From Glandiceps talaboti (lineage: Eukaryota; Hemichordata; Enteropneusta; Spengelidae): a stretch of DNA of 64,000 nucleotides. This document shows positions 24,336-38,200 of this stretch, piece after piece (the first letter of the stretch is position 1; each line of letters begins with the position of its first letter). The position numbers were made by a program, and so were the translations under genes. The notes below the pieces were generated by a model. It ran no database searches. It saw only the letters and a list, made by a program, of their open reading frames with translations, and was not told the origin of the DNA. The stretch lies in NCBI RefSeq assembly GCF_964340395.1, contig NC_135553.1, positions 11,038,501-11,102,500 of the forward strand. Direction: 5' to 3'.

Positions 24336-24407
24336 GTGGGATTTGAATCCATGACCTCCCGACTGCTAATCCTGAGCGCTAACGACTACGCTAACCACTG
24401 CGCTACA
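24336..24407 (-). mobile_element. tRNA-derived SINE head
   Basis: On the minus strand, A box TAGCGCAGTGGTTAGCG (plus 24,390-24,406) and B box GGATTCAAATCCC (plus 24,338-24,350) have tRNA-like spacing. The sequence between does not fold as a normal tRNA. The SINE body probably continues leftwards to about 24,040, a more GC-rich stretch with the inverted pair CGACTTTT/AAAAGTCG. Confidence 0.7.
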
Positions 24408-25902
24408 TTTCTCAATGTTTTTATTCTTTGCAGCCGAGGAAACTATCATGATCGACGAGTAGCATAAACCTTGGGGCTTCGGCTACTAGTAACAGAACCC
24501 GTATAGCACGAATATTGTTGTTTTTTTAATTCCGGCAGAATGAAGGAAATATACTGGAGTATAAAACAACCATACTATATACCTGCATAACTTATTCAAG
24601 AAAAAAGTGGGGGAAATAATGGGATTTGAACTTTTAGACACGAGCACTGCAAAAAAATGACTTAGACGCGCACTTTCGGAACTTAGGATGGCCAGGGTAC
24701 TTTGCAATGTTCATAACTGCGTTGACACCTTAGCGCTATAGTATAGCTAGCATTCAAAATGCGGTTAGCATACATATTACAGTATTACTCTCTATATCAC
24801 TGATTGTGAATCTAGTAAAGCAGAAGAAACTACAGTATCGACAGTCACAACAGAACGGGTACAATTGTTGCATGTGGATGATGTGGCTACTATACTTGTA
24901 AATAACATCCAAGTGAAAGATTTCATTAAAGGGGTCACCAGTATATAGCATTGCCACCATAATCCATATATGTGACATTTCTTTTCGTTTATTGTGTTTT
25001 ACAAACAGTTACTGTGAATTCCGATAATGCACCTAGAAGTCACACTTGAACTTGTAATATGATTTCAGTGACTGTACGTGATGATGTGATTCGGGGTTCC
25101 GAGTAAGAATCAACAGAAGTATCGAGAGAAATACCTGCGTTGCTCCGAATTCAATGACACCTGTACTAATGTGTGCCAATAACTGTTCATTCTCGCAAGC
25201 TAGACATATTTTTCCGTTGACCCAATTGGCAACGAAAACTATCGAGGGAGAGCACGTGAGATAACGTCAAACCGTAAAGAAGACCGTGGTGGCCACTTAC
25301 GACAATGTCTGGTGGGTTCAAACCCTTTATCAAGATGGGGACGAACTAGCCTGTAAGGTACGCCGTGACGTGGCGCCCTCACACATCAGTCTAAGGACGA
25401 ACTTGATAATGTTCTGATGAGCTGATACCGCCACCAACGGTGAAGTGACTAGCTCATCAAGTTTGTTTGAATCATTTCGAATCCAACATTATCTTGAGCT
25501 GAATTTTAAAAAAAAATTAATTGAAAATGAATTAATAATTGCAAGAGTTACGGTATCACATTATGAATAGCATGGACAGCTAGCGAATGTAACAAAGTGT
25601 TGTCACGCACAGATGTTTAGGTATTGAAAACCAAATATCGATTTATTTTGATGTTTTAATGAATTAAAAAATAAACAAATAATTTATACAACATTGTAAG
25701 TTTATAAAATATATAGTCATGGTAGGAGAGTTATATTTTCACCAACGAAAAATATACAAAAACATTGCTTGATGCAAAGGCATTCCATCAACTCTAAATT
25801 TGAAACAAAATTGACAGGAGTAATGAGCAGACAACCATTTTGTCAGTCTATACTGAATAAAAAAAACCGTGGACATCCCAAGATATCCCAGGAAGAAACA
25901 AT

Positions 25903-26056
25903 TAGAAATTATTCCCAAATCTTTTGCTTCTTTCAGCCATGAGGAAAATACAAATGACCTAAGGGGCCGAATCGCTAGACTCGTAGTGATAAACCATTAG
26001 GTCACGAATATATTCCGACTGAACGAAGAAAAATGTTGGGAAATGATATTAATTAT
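25903..26056. mobile_element. Fold-back repeat family, copy 2
   Basis: TTCAGCCATGAGGAAAATAC on the left pairs with GAATATATTCCGACTGAA on the right, and ATTCCCAA with TTGGGAAAT at the ends. The centre, CCGAATCGCTAGACTCG, is close to its own inverted partner. It belongs with copies at 9.3-9.5 and 39.2-39.4 kb. Confidence 0.6.
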
Positions 26057-27167
26057 ACCTCCAAGGGCATCATCTACGAAAAATAATGAATTTTCTGTTT
26101 TGAATCACGAACACCACATAAATAGTGTCGTTGACACGGATTGACATGTCGTAGAACGACTAGGGTATATACTTGTAATCCATATTTTCTGTTCAAAGAA
26201 AATAACTTGGCCTGTGCGTGATTTAATACAGACTACTGCGAATTGTCGATATAGTACTGATGCTTCATTGACAAATCACTACCAGTGAGTTTATCAGAGT
26301 TATAGAGCTAATATTTCAGGATTTCATCTAAATATGTAAATACATAGTTCGTTGGGGTAATAAATTCATTATAGGACTATTTATATGCAGTTCGTATGTG
26401 ATATACCTATAGTATGCACATCCGGTCCGACGGCGTATAACCGTTTAAACCGAAATAATTTTTTTAAAAACGTTTAATTAAACTTGTAATAATATCTTTG
26501 GCTTTGGTTTATGATATGAAAGCATAATGTTACAATAGACTGTCTCTATGTTCGGCAAAATCAAGTACGGTGCAGTACGCCGATTAGTTCTCCCTGTTAA
26601 AGTACATTATACCATGACAGCGCGTACGTTTCAGGTGACTGTTCACCGACTCTTTTAGATACAACCGTGTAGAACCCAATAAGAAACTGCACATTCTACA
26701 CTTTAAAATAGCCAGGTCGCCATTTCTTGAAACATTTTAAGAATTTAGTCTAAATGAAATAAACTATTTAAAAACTACTGTAACTGGACACAGACACACG
26801 GGCACCAATGTTTTGTCTCTTGATGTCTATATTTGATATCTGCATGGCAACCGCGTAATTCCTTTCATTTAGACAAGATGTAGCAAAAAACCGTATTCAT
26901 GTGCAGCTTCCTAATTGGTTTATGCGTGGTTGTATCAAACAGAGTCAGTGAACAGTAACCTGCAAGGCGTTGTATATATAATTGAGCACCGGTTGTGGTA
27001 TCCTGCAATAGTATTGGACTATGTGTATGTCACATGATCACCACGTGATATATTCACGGATTGATACCGAAAAAAAAAGATTAATAAACAGTCAAAGTGG
27101 GGTTGCCGGATTCTTCAAGGGCGGTGAAGTAGTTATTGAAGATTTTTTAAACCGCACAGCCTAATAC

Positions 27168-27575
27168 TTAGTTTTCAGTGTTACGGTTACTATTGCTGAG
27201 TTCAAGTTCTTGTAGTTCTTTAAGTCTCAACGCTTCTTCGTATGTTGGGGGTGGGGGTTCATCAAGGTCTGGTTCATAGTTTTCATTTATGTAACATCTG
27301 GAAAGAAAGTAGAAATAGTGTCTTATATCAGTAAGTTCAGTAATCACAAGTAGGGGTGGGGTCAGATTTTTAAACAAATGCAATGAAATCCAAATGAATG
27401 TTCATGAAATATTTTACCATTGGAGGAAAGTCATCAAATTGAGTGAGGGTCAATTCTTAGAAAACGGAGTCAAGGAGGGGTCACATCAAAATGTACGACG
27501 GACCATGCTTGATTCCCTTGTAATTAATGAAGTCTCCCTTATCTTAGATAATTTTAAAAAGTGTAACCGAGGGAG

Positions 27576-27671
<96 letters not shown>

Positions 27672-27764
27672 GCAGAGATAGACAGAGAGAGATAGAGACA
27701 GAGATAGACATAGACACAGACACAGACACAGAGACACATAGACACAGAGAGGACGGAAGACAGA

Positions 27765-27804
<40 letters not shown>

Positions 27805-27907
27805 TCGGGACAAAGACATATAGAAACAGACTGATACTCTGGACTGATAGACACCGTCAGACAGAGACAGAGCGACAGTGGAGACATACATACATACATA
27901 CATACAT

Positions 27908-27954
<47 letters not shown>

Positions 27955-28764
27955 CGCACACATCACATTGACAGGTGAGAGATATAGAGACAGAAACAAA
28001 GGGTGAGATAAAGAGAAATAGGTTGAGAATTGGACTACGGTACATTGCACTGTTCAGATTGGCAGTTCATAGTTTATGTTATCTTAATCCTCAATAATGT
28101 TATCGATAAAAAATTAGAAATGACCCATCTAGCTTGAACCTAGATTGAAACAGCACGGGTTCGACATGTACTTGAGAAACAACTGTAAATATCATTATTA
28201 TTTAGGAAGAGAGTGTGCTAATGACTTGTAAAATTGCTTATCAGTTACCCGTTTTGAATCATAACAGTTTTTATATGTTTGCACTATATAGCACTATAGG
28301 ATTTAAGCCGGGGTGACTACTTTTAATACTTACATTGTAGCTGGAACTCCGGACCCATTTTCACTGGACGGCAATTGTTCATGGTTATTTTCAGTGTTAA
28401 CATTATTCTGTGTCCCTGATATGACATCCTCGTAGGAGGGCGGCTGATCTGTAGCAGTTGTTGTGTTATCCTCTGTTTCCCCATGGTAACTCCTCTCAAG
28501 CTCGGTGCGGCCTACCCTCGCCTCCCCGGCAATACAAGCCGTAAGATGTCGAACGACGATTAGAAATATGAACACTAGTGGAAATGCCAGCATCCAGCCT
28601 ATTACGGGGTAGAAAACCGTCAGAATGGCAAAGACTGCAAAAACGATAACCATAAAGATGCAAGACACACATAATGCTATATTACTTCGTGGGAAATATT
28701 GTCGGTTGATCCTATGTCGAGCAGAGTTTTGTCTCTGAGCAGAGGTTCTCCTTTCTGTGTCCAT
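27168..28764 (-). CDS. Two-TM protein with two PPxY motifs (array gene 4)
   Basis: Two exons join: 28764-28334 and 27297-27168 (stop TAA), giving 186 residues. Donor GTAAGT and acceptor TTTCCAG meet in phase 2, making Ile144. The basic N-terminus (1-27) is short. Helices are at about 28-51 and 53-73 with a very short loop. The cytosolic part holds QPPSYEDVI (107-115), then after the junction an N-x-x-Y motif (INENY, 147-151) and EPPPPTYEEALRLKEL (157-172). The tail ends in a charged, probably helical segment. The last exon closely matches that of the gene at 45.4-47.3 kb (PPPxYEEALRLK). The basic-before-helix N-terminus and basic-after-helix linker suit both ends facing the cytosol. A WW-domain adaptor role is inferred. 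Confidence 0.87.
27579..27952. repeat. (AG)n(CAGA)n compound microsatellite
   Basis: About 35 AG units, then (CAGA)n, mixed AGACAC and two more blocks of CAGA and CATA. It fills the middle of the intron of the PPxY gene at 27.2-28.8 kb and reads as (TCTG)n/(CT)n on the sense strand. Ser-Leu or Cys-Leu-Ser-Val open frames across it are artefacts. Confidence 0.97.
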
Positions 28765-28950
28765 TTTGGCAGATTAGTCTAGATTCACTGGAGACACACT
28801 GCGATATAGGGTTTTACACGAAGAAGTTTTTAGTTGAATGGTCCAAAAGTTGGGAATTTCATCCATGCTAGAACAGTCTGTTAGAAAAGAAATCACAATG
28901 AAAAAAAGTACACATCAAAGTGTTCAGTATTATGAAATGATACACACTTA

Positions 28951-29024
<74 letters not shown>

Positions 29025-29055
29025 CGATGATGATGATGATGATGATGACGATGAG
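28951..29055. repeat. (GACGAT/GAT)n microsatellite
   Basis: GATGAC hexamers grade into GAT triplets and then GAGGAGG and a G run. The minus frame reads as poly-Ser and is not coding. Confidence 0.95.
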
Positions 29056-32000
29056 GAGGAGGGGGGGGGAAGAGGTCTGACTAATTTAAAGTACATTGAT
29101 TCGGGTTGATATAGTCGGCATTGCTTGGAGGTGTCGACATACGGGTTGACCTGTGGGTTACATTTACTCGTATAATGATCACCAGAATTGTAATATTGAT
29201 AGTTATGAGATCTCAAAAGAGATATGCATACTAATCGTTAATTCACAGATAGATAATCTAAATGTCATAGGATTACTGATTTATAAATGTATGCAAGCTT
29301 TAAAAAGGATTATTGTCAACATTTTAGATGTCAAACGTTTTGATCGTTCACTTAAATCTTAACATACACATACACATACATAACATGGTATGGTATAATA
29401 TACTTACAATATTACGGTTAGCATACATAACGCTCTTTTAGGCCTAACAAAATTTTTTTAGTTCCGATTAGGCTCAATTTTAGAATAGGTGGGGTAGGTA
29501 GCTTTTTTTTATTTCATTTCTTTTGCATATATATTTTTTCATATACGTGAGTGTCTAGTTCAGGTAGTTACGTTTTCCGTTGTTTTCCATATGGTCTCTG
29601 TGTTATTGGTTTCTTCTGATCAGATGTACAGCCATTACAGATTGAAAGAACAGTTTTACATTGTCACTTTAAGTAGGTGTCATTTTCCGCATCCACTATT
29701 TCTTGCGAGACTTCACAATTCGGTTTTAAATATGTTTCTCGAATACGTAATAAAAGCGGGGGTTTAGGGTCGCCTTGAAAATCTCATGAGTAGGTGGGGT
29801 CTCGTAACCGGAACCAAACAATTTTAGACCTTACTCGTATAAATTTCATTTCCATTTGGAATGAGTCAGCAGAACGAAATGTTGTCCTTAGCTACCCACA
29901 TTGTAGTTTCAAAGATGAAAAAATGTGTCTGTCACATACAGTTTCTGCTATTTCTAATGACATACGAAATAGTAAACAAGGTGTTTCTTCAGATATACTG
30001 GGCGAGAATATGTTTAAAACTACAAAAATTGTGAAATATTAATCAAGAAAATCTTTTTACTTATATACTTATAACATTAGCCTATTTCATTGTACTTCCA
30101 TTTATTACACTTATGTACCCAAATAGAATTGTCAATTTTCTATACAGTTGTATTAAAGTTATATCCTATCATATATCTTATATTATCTTATCTTATCATT
30201 TTCAATATGTTTCAAATATGGTGAATCATCATATTTTTTGTAACAGCTGGGGTTCACGTCAAAGTAAATGCATTGTTTTATATTTCCGCTACAAGTAGGA
30301 CAATCTATCGAAGCAACATATCTACTCACGTGGTATGTACATTTCTGTATCCGGAAAATACACTATTACATAATAAATACAAAATGGCTCGTTTGAAGAT
30401 TTCATGTAATTGCTTTGTTATGGCTGCCTTTTATAAATTTATATCTAAAGGTAATTTAAAAAAAAAAAAATTTTAAAAAGGTAACCCCGGATACATCACG
30501 TAGGACTTTTTACGACAATTCAAGTTGAATGTTTTTTATGTAACCCGGAACAAACGAACAGACTGAGTAGTGAATATATATGTATATGATCAGTACTCTC
30601 ATGATCTTTGTCATTGGTAAAAACAGTTCCACCAATTCTGGGTCATCAAATTTGGTACTAATACGTTACTCCCTGTGTTAAAAAACGTTGCAGGTAAATT
30701 CCCCGGTGAACTTTGAACATATTGTTGGATGGCTATCTCCTGGTGGTGTATGCGGATCTTACAGAACAGCGACTGTACAAACCAGAAACGCTGTCCATAC
30801 TTTTCAAATAAATACGAACTTACCTCTGTGTCTAGTAGCTTCCCTTCTATATCATAAAGCCCACGAAAACCTTATAGATTCTTCATCATCTCAGACCAAA
30901 CAGTCAAGAAGACTGTTTTTTTACGAAACCACCTGTTGACGTTTCACAACATCATTTTGGACTCAAAGGTCAACTGATACCGTCGAGTCAATATTAGTGA
31001 TATGTGAGCCTTGTATAAGGAAGTTAATAATTAACACAGATAATGTGATTATAAAATGTATGACATCGTTAAATAAAGATATATCTTTGAAATATCATTG
31101 CCTTATTGGCGGTGATTAGATTGATTCATTTTTTTCTTTATGAAACGAACACAAGTGTGTCAGCGATGAATGTTTAAAATATAAATTCTCTTGCATGGCT
31201 TCAATGGAATGTATAACCTCTGCCAGTGTGTGTACCGAAGGTGGATGTTGGCCAGTTCGTAAATAGGTTCAGATTGCCTAAGAAAACAAATGGTGTGTAA
31301 CTACGAGACCTAGCGTTCTATTTGGTAAGATTGCGTGCATTTAGAGATTGCATCGTATACCCTGGAATTTGACTTTTCTTAATTAAGCAGAAAAATAGAA
31401 AAACATGTGAAATTTACATTTTGGCATGAATATCATGGGCTTTGGATACCTTCACAGTGGTTACCTGTACCATGATGATGGTGGTTGTGGTGATGGTAGA
31501 ATCCCATGTATTTATGCGCCAAGCTATTTGTTTTGCGAGCTATATTGCATATACCTGGTTTAAGATATTTAGTCCATATGCCAGACTTCCAAAAATGGCT
31601 GTCGGTACCATGGGGGGGGGGGGGGGGCAAGTTATCATACCTTTCCTGAAAGCTCAGAATATGAACTTCATGAAAATTGCGAGTGTCCAGATGTGCCTAG
31701 ATTATGTCGAGAAAAACACGTCATCTGGGTCTCGCTCAAGCAGCTGTGAATGGAATCGAAGTCGTGACATAAAGTTTGTTTAACTCAATAACATAGAGTT
31801 TTAAGTTGTTGATATATTAAAGTGATGCTAACTTCCCCATACATACTCTGACTGTGAAGGGCTTTGACATCTTATATTATTTATTGACATGACGAACATT
31901 AGTGTCATGTGTTATTCTAGGTAGTTATAGAAGAATTAATGGGAAATGGATGATTACCTAGGTACTCGTTTACATATCGAGTGTCATAGCAAGGGCCTAT

Positions 32001-32387
32001 CTATAAAAAAAATATTTGGAGAAAAAGGCCAAAAACGTATTTTCTGCACTATTCCCTTATAATCCTATCAAATTTGACATAATTGTCTTTTCCCGTTTGT
32101 GTCTTCCCCCAGAGCAATATTTTGTGATATCGGAGAACAAAGAACGAACTCTCGAAAAAAGTAATCGGGATTTTTTTAGAAGTACATGTATGTTATTTTT
32201 AGAAAACTGTGTTTTTTTCACTGGACTCCTTTGACTCTGAGTTTCATATATAGCTTGAATTTCGGAGGTTGGTAAATACATGTATTCGGAGTGCTTCTAA
32301 GTATTTTTACTGCTGCCAAGAATGTTGCAAAAGGATTACAACAACACAAACAACACAAACACAAATACAAACAACAACAACGCAGCC

Positions 32388-32480
32388 GACGACGACGACG
32401 ACGACGACGACGGCGGCGACAAGAACAATAACAATAACAATAACAATAACAATAACAATAACAATAACAATAACAATAAC
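32388..32480. repeat. (ACG)n(AATAAC)n microsatellite
   Basis: About ten ACG triplets followed by about ten AATAAC hexamers. It is preceded from 32,337 by ACAACACAA-type simple sequence. Confidence 0.95.
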
Positions 32481-32828
32481 ACCAACATGAGGCCACGTTG
32501 CCGTAATATAAACGTTTATTTAGAGTGCGCCGCTAGCGCCACAATATGAAATATATGGGAGGTGCCAAATCATTCAAGTACATCAAACACTTATATGTTG
32601 CATGAGTCCTGTAAGTCATGTTCCTCCTCAGTGAATTGAGAGATTACTACAAAATTGCAGAATAACAGGTGTTTTTAGTATACTTGATTGGCAGTCTTCA
32701 TCAGTAACTATAACGGTGAGTATTTGTTCCATATCCTTACATCCATCTGTGCAGTCTGGATCCTACTAATTATCTGCATATGTATACCCGTATAATAGTT
32801 TTGGCAATTACATGTATTGTACCATAGC

Positions 32829-32925
32829 CTTGTCCGATGGCCATGGTTCAAGAGCCCCCGCCGCCCCCTCATGACATAAAGTAGAATGTGAAGGTGACGT
32901 TGATGGCGCAGTACCGAAATCTGAC
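32829..32925 (+). repeat. Dispersed repeat copy, ATGGCCAYGGTTCAA type
   Basis: Shares ATGGCCATGGTTCAA, TGACATA, AGAATGTG and GGTGACG.TGA.GGCGCA in order with 35,985-36,054, same orientation. The GGTTCAA core resembles a pol III B box, so a SINE fragment is possible. Confidence 0.45.
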
Positions 32926-33017
32926 ATCGGATAATAGTCAAATTAACGTCGTAAATAACCAATAGGACGACAATTTACCGTGTGACCCGCGCGCTAATGA
33001 ATCAAACACGTTGCTGA

Positions 33018-33581
33018 CTATAAGAGTGTGGATGCACACTTTCTTCTGACGGCTCGGTCCTCCTTGAGGTCATCATGTCTCAGGGAAAACTGTAAAATAA
33101 TAATCCTCTTCGTTCTCAGTCATAACAATACAGCACACATAAACATTTTCACCTGAAGCTGTATAAACAACCTTCACTGCGAGTAAATGCAAATATCAAG
33201 CTGATAACATGTGTCCTTGTTATGGGCGTCATTCCTTACCCTTGAGTACACGTTCTCTTGACCGTCGTCTTTTCTACACTTTGTTCGTATCCACGTCGTC
33301 AGCGTGCACAGAAGTGCCGGAACCATTAAAACCAGAAGTGCCAATACTATGATCAAAGTCATCGACACATTTCCAACTTTGACGTACGTCGACGCAACAA
33401 AAACACCGACTACCAGGCCAATACAGAGACAAATAGCGATACCGATTAAGATGTTTCTCCGCTTACGATGTTTGTGAACTTTCTGTGAACCTTCATCGCC
33501 CTTCTCCCCCGTCGTCACGTCTGTGGGTTTCAGGGGCACCTGCGTTAAACTTACAGGGTCGTCTTCCATAATTATGTCCAA
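33018..33581 (-). CDS. Two-TM protein without PPxY (array gene 5)
   Basis: Exon 33581-33240 is well supported. A second exon 33089-33018 is tentative: donor GTAAGG, acceptor TTTTACAG, phase 0, adding 23 residues to give 137. Without splicing the frame ends at 33,174 after 135 residues. The N-terminus is acidic then Lys/Arg-rich (35-42). Helices lie at about 44-64 and 72-95, then a basic cytosolic stretch. No PPxY or N-x-x-F is visible. Met5 (ATG at 33,569) is an alternative start. It is placed in the array by size, hairpin layout, strand and position. Function unknown. Confidence 0.6.
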
Positions 33582-34625
33582 TTGTTGTTCTGGAAGTACA
33601 TGTACACCTTACAACCTCAGCTCAGCAGTACAACAAGCCAACTGAATCGTTGTTTAGTCACCGTTGTGTGTTTTAAATGAAAGGAGTTCGATAGCTGTCC
33701 GTGCTTGATTGATAACCTGCTAAAACTATGTCAAAGATTTGAATAATATACACGAAATGACCTGCATATGCGCATGTCGTGTACGTGTCCACTACAAAAA
33801 CGAATACTTTACTTACTAGAAACTATATCATATTAGAGCAATTTCACTGTAAACATTTGTTAAAATTGTAAAATTTTCTTTTTGAGAAAGATTTTGGCAA
33901 GTTTTCTTTGCAAAACAAATCTATGATTGTCATGTTATTGACTTTGGTAACCTCATAAATCAACACAGTGAGAGTGTTTGACATGAACATACACACAGGT
34001 AGGATATCTGAGGGCAGCGCCGCACCAACTGGTACACATTTGCGTAAACAATAATTTGCATGTCAATATATTGGTTGTGTTGTTGACCTCAATGAACTCG
34101 CACTGATTCCAACTTGAATTCTCAGACAATGTGGCTATTATTCTACGCTTGAAAGCATTTGCATGACTCGGCATCGCAGGCATCAAAACTGATATCATAA
34201 TCATGTTCTTTTTCTTTCATGACGCGTGCACTATTTATAGAGTCAAGAATTCCATCGAACACAAAATAATTTTCATTTCGTGAACCCCCCCCCCCCCCCA
34301 ACTAATGAGAAGGACAATCCACATTTATGATGACTTTGCAAAGATTGATACATTTGTCATGTAAGGCTTATCAGCCGAAGGCCAGGGGGTGAGGAATCTC
34401 CATTTACCTTACTGATTGTGTCAACCTGTCATCGCGATACAGGTAGTGTAGTGTGATATATTAGCTTACATTATGCTGTATTCTCTGACAGTGATACAGA
34501 TAATATACACATATGTGCATATGTGTTTACCAAACCCTGATCACTTTACCATTCCCTTGAGAGAGATTTGTATCATGTTTCATAAGAATATTGATGTAGT
34601 ATATTCTTATCGATACCGTGTCCAT

Positions 34626-34867
<242 letters not shown>

Positions 34868-35984
34868 GAAACAAACAATGGAAATAAATTTACCTCCCCT
34901 AGCGGGAAGTACAAATCATCCAATGTTCGAGTTTCCATTCCAAGGTTTAGTACTTTATTTTTCATGCAATAGTCTGTCGTATAAAATTGATAATTGGAAT
35001 GTATTGAAAAAAAACCAGATGACTAGGTGAGAATCCAATGATATGTTGTAACAAAGACATGTTTTACCTATGCTGTCTTTGAAGATGCTACACGTTTAAC
35101 ATAAATGTGGATATAAAAGCTGAAAAAAAACTATCATGACTCTAGATACATATTTCCAAAAACCTTTCCCAGCTAAGTTGTTCATTTCGGCCTTTTCACG
35201 TATCCAATGGCCTTTTTGTCCGTCTTATTAAAGTTGCGGAGATGTCGTAAATGATAGAACAAAGAATTGATATGAAGGGATAGTGTTATTGATCACTCGA
35301 TGGTACTGGTGACGTCATAAGTAATAAAATCAGATTGAAAAAATGATATTAGGAAAGAGTCCCGAAGACCGAAATCTAAAATACAACCACTGTAGACAAA
35401 AAATGCGGCAGCCCGGCGTGATGCACAAGGTCAATGAGGTAATTGGGACCCGTCATAGTAGTAGCCTTCGTATTGTTATAGCTGATCAATAAAAAAATAT
35501 TATGTAATAAAAATGTAATACGTCAGTCTGTAGAAAAGACCGTTACATGTGCATTGTCATAGCCCTGTATTTCTTGGGTATCATTCTGAAGAAATACGCC
35601 AATTCGTAAATATATTCAAAACATATGTTGGACCAAAATTAATGTTTCTACTTAACCACATCTGGGAGATATCGGACGTGATTGACATAGTTTATGTAAT
35701 ACTCAAACCCCCTTTGTAAAATGTTCAATTCAGGTTGAACGTCATTGTACACGTAACTATGCTTCAACAGTCGAGAAAGTGTCAATCCTTACTACGAGAG
35801 TAGTATGGGTGTCGTACGTAGTACGTACACAGGTAGTGCGCAACTTCAACTACGTCCGGGAACGAACGTTCATATATGGGAAACTAGCAGCATGATCATT
35901 GGTGTAGAAAATTGTTGCTCACAATAATTACTTTTGGGGTAGGATTCCAACAGTGTTTTGCCCGTGACGCTTGACACTTTGCTT

Positions 35985-36054
35985 TGATGTCCAAATGGCC
36001 ACGGTTCAAACTTGACATAGAATCTGATGGTGACGGTGAGGGCGCAAATCGCAG
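35985..36054 (+). repeat. Dispersed repeat copy, ATGGCCAYGGTTCAA type
   Basis: Matches 32,829-32,925 as described there, with a shorter middle because a GC-rich insert is absent. It ends about 28 bp downstream (in gene sense) of the proposed stop codon of the gene at 36.1-37.1 kb. Confidence 0.45.
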
Positions 36055-36081
36055 TTTTGGGTCGAGATTGTGAGTTCGATT

Positions 36082-37070
36082 CTAACTCTGCTCTTGGTCG
36101 CGATCTCTATTCGTCTCAGGTGAGTGGGAATAAGCCAGGTTGACGTACATAGCTGGGTTGCTAAAACAGAAGTAATGAACAACATTTTATTATACATATG
36201 TAGCAAATAGTATTTGACAGAACAAAAATACCGACAAAAACCAGCTACCGTAGCGTACGCTTAAGCTATAAATCACCAGTCGTCCACCTATCAAACATCA
36301 CTCGCTGGAATAAATTAAACGGTAATGGAAAGCTTCATCATCAACTGAAGTATTTCATTTGTATTACAATTTGATCGTAAAGGTATGCTTCTAGCTACAC
36401 GTATGCCAAAATGAAGTCATATTGAAATTACTAGTAAATTAATAACACTAATCAGTCTCGGATAGATGTAATCCATTGGGTTTGAATCTAAAGATAGCTT
36501 TACCAATAATGATCTCCAGATTCACAACCTCAAGACAATGACACTTCATAACTCTTACCTATTGTTTAACGAGGTTTTGCTAAGTGATTCCTGTAGGTCA
36601 ACGCTAGATGGCGCAATCACATTGTCGGCATCGGTATAACTTTTGTCCCCATGTAAGTGGGACCTGTCGTTATCCATACGTTCCAAACTATTCATCTGTG
36701 TGTCATTTCTTTGGGTTTCGTTGTAGTTGCGTGATATGATAGCGAGACTCGTCTCTTGAGAGGAGGTGTTGTTTGGTCCATGGTAATTTAGAGCGTTGCC
36801 AGGCGAAACATGGGCATCGTCTCGTTGAGAAGTTTGGGTTGAATCATGTGAACTTAATCCTGGCTTGAACCATTCATAGGCATAGTACAGCACTATCCCC
36901 AAGATTAATAAAGCAATGAAGATCGACAAAATCACCAAAAATATCAACCCAAATATTGCAGTGATAACAACTAAAATGATCAAAAAAGCCACCGAAACAC
37001 AAGCGAATACGATGAGAAAAAACCGATGACCATCCGTCCTTTGACCTGGCGAATTTTCTGAGTCCGCCAT
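36082..37070 (-). CDS. Two-TM protein with long polar tail (array gene 6)
   Basis: Exon 37070-36559 is solid. It starts at ATGGCGGAC in strong context, in preference to an in-frame ATG 24 nt upstream. Donor GTAAGA leaves phase 2. A tail exon 36160-36082 (acceptor CTGTTTTAG, stop TAG) fits phase and gives 196 residues. Helices at about 17-39 and 41-63 are nearly continuous. A 100-residue Asn/Ser/Asp-rich segment follows with no PPxY. The tail exon begins SNPAMYVNLAYSHSPE, whose N-x-x-Y placement just after a phase-2 junction mirrors the PPxY genes. That similarity is the main support for it. Function unknown. Confidence 0.65.
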
Positions 37071-38200
37071 TTTTATGAATACCACAGATAACAATTTAAC
37101 ATCGTACTTGTAGAATTACGGAGTGAACATCGCATCAAAAACACATCTATCCAAGGAAATCATGACTACATTATTCTGCTGAAACGGATTGTAACATTAA
37201 TCGTCTTGTGTCCCGAAATCATGTCGTCAGATGGAATAATGGTTTTGTCGTTCACTTATCACTCAATCTCCATTCCGCCTCCATTCCGCCTACCCAGGTT
37301 CTAAGGTCGACGTTGTACAATGTATGTGTCATCTTTATTTATATATTAACCAAAATAACGTGCATCACTATGTCTACCGTATTATGCTTTGTATTTACTG
37401 TCTGTGGTGTACGTGCCTTCAGACTTAAAGCCTGTTGGCCATTCGACAGGTCATCAGTGGTGGATCGTGTTCAATCACATATATTGTGAGTCAACCTTTG
37501 ATAGATTAAAAACGCGTCAACTTGGTTAAATAAAGATACCAATACATTGAGGAAACAAGAAACAAGTTACATGCTCAGCACGGCCTATGGTCACCTTGTG
37601 TACATTTGTGGGCAACAATGCAAAAAATTGTCAATCGATCGGTACACACAGAACATAGTAGGGGGTCTGACAGGGGGAGCAGCTTTGTCAATATAGAAGA
37701 GTGACTTACATTTAATTTATGAAGTCAGAAATAATAGTATGCATCATGTAAAAACCACCTAGTTGCTATTTTAATCTTCAGAAAACGTATACACATTCAT
37801 TCTTAACACGTTGAATTTTCGAAATTGGAATTATCAGTGGTTGTCTCAATTTGCCATTCACGTCAGACTTTTCTGACGATGAAGGTTCAACCACAGAGTC
37901 GCATTTATATTCAGAGCCATCGTAATTATATTAGAAACGTCATGAGGCTGTTACTCGGTGGTTGTTGCACAATCAGATTGATAAAAACATTCTAATATGC
38001 TGAATATGGCCAATCTGACTATACACAGATATAACAACGTTGTGATTGACCAGATATTCATTGATATAACTCTATTGTGTAATGAATCCCTGCGTTCAAA
38101 CTACTTCTCAGTGTCCATTTATACAATGTATATGTAAACTGTTGCAGCAAAAAAGTGATTGGTTAAGTGTTAACTTTCTTTGGAAATGTACACCGGTTTT

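Larger units (their letters stand above)
20054..27167. other. Long intergenic stretch with SINE and fold-back DNA
   Basis: Seven kilobases without a supported exon on either strand. It contains a tRNA-derived SINE head (24,336-24,407), a fold-back copy (25,903-26,056), a poly-C tract near 21,950 and otherwise AT-rich sequence. Open frames near 22,191-22,673 and 23,764-24,209 overlap on both strands and show no motif. The promoter of the TMEM171-like gene should lie just above 20,053. Confidence 0.55.
28765..33017. other. Intergenic, low-complexity repeats only
   Basis: Contains microsatellites at 28,951-29,055 and 32,388-32,480, a dispersed repeat at 32,829-32,925, and poly-G at 31,611-31,627. 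A run of open codons at 30,688-30,939 (plus) follows an AG but has no family motif. No supported exon. Confidence 0.55.

Noticed and set aside
24600-24680. Second tRNA-like B box near the 24.3 kb SINE
   Set aside because: GTTCAAATCCC is present but no A box at proper spacing.
30688-30939. Plus 83-codon frame after an AG
   Set aside because: No upstream exon, motif or downstream donor. Isolated on the opposite strand to the array.
31600-31640. Minus-strand PPWY-like codons
   Set aside because: They come from a poly-G tract next to CCATGG. There is no acceptor in phase and no N-x-x-F/Y motif upstream.
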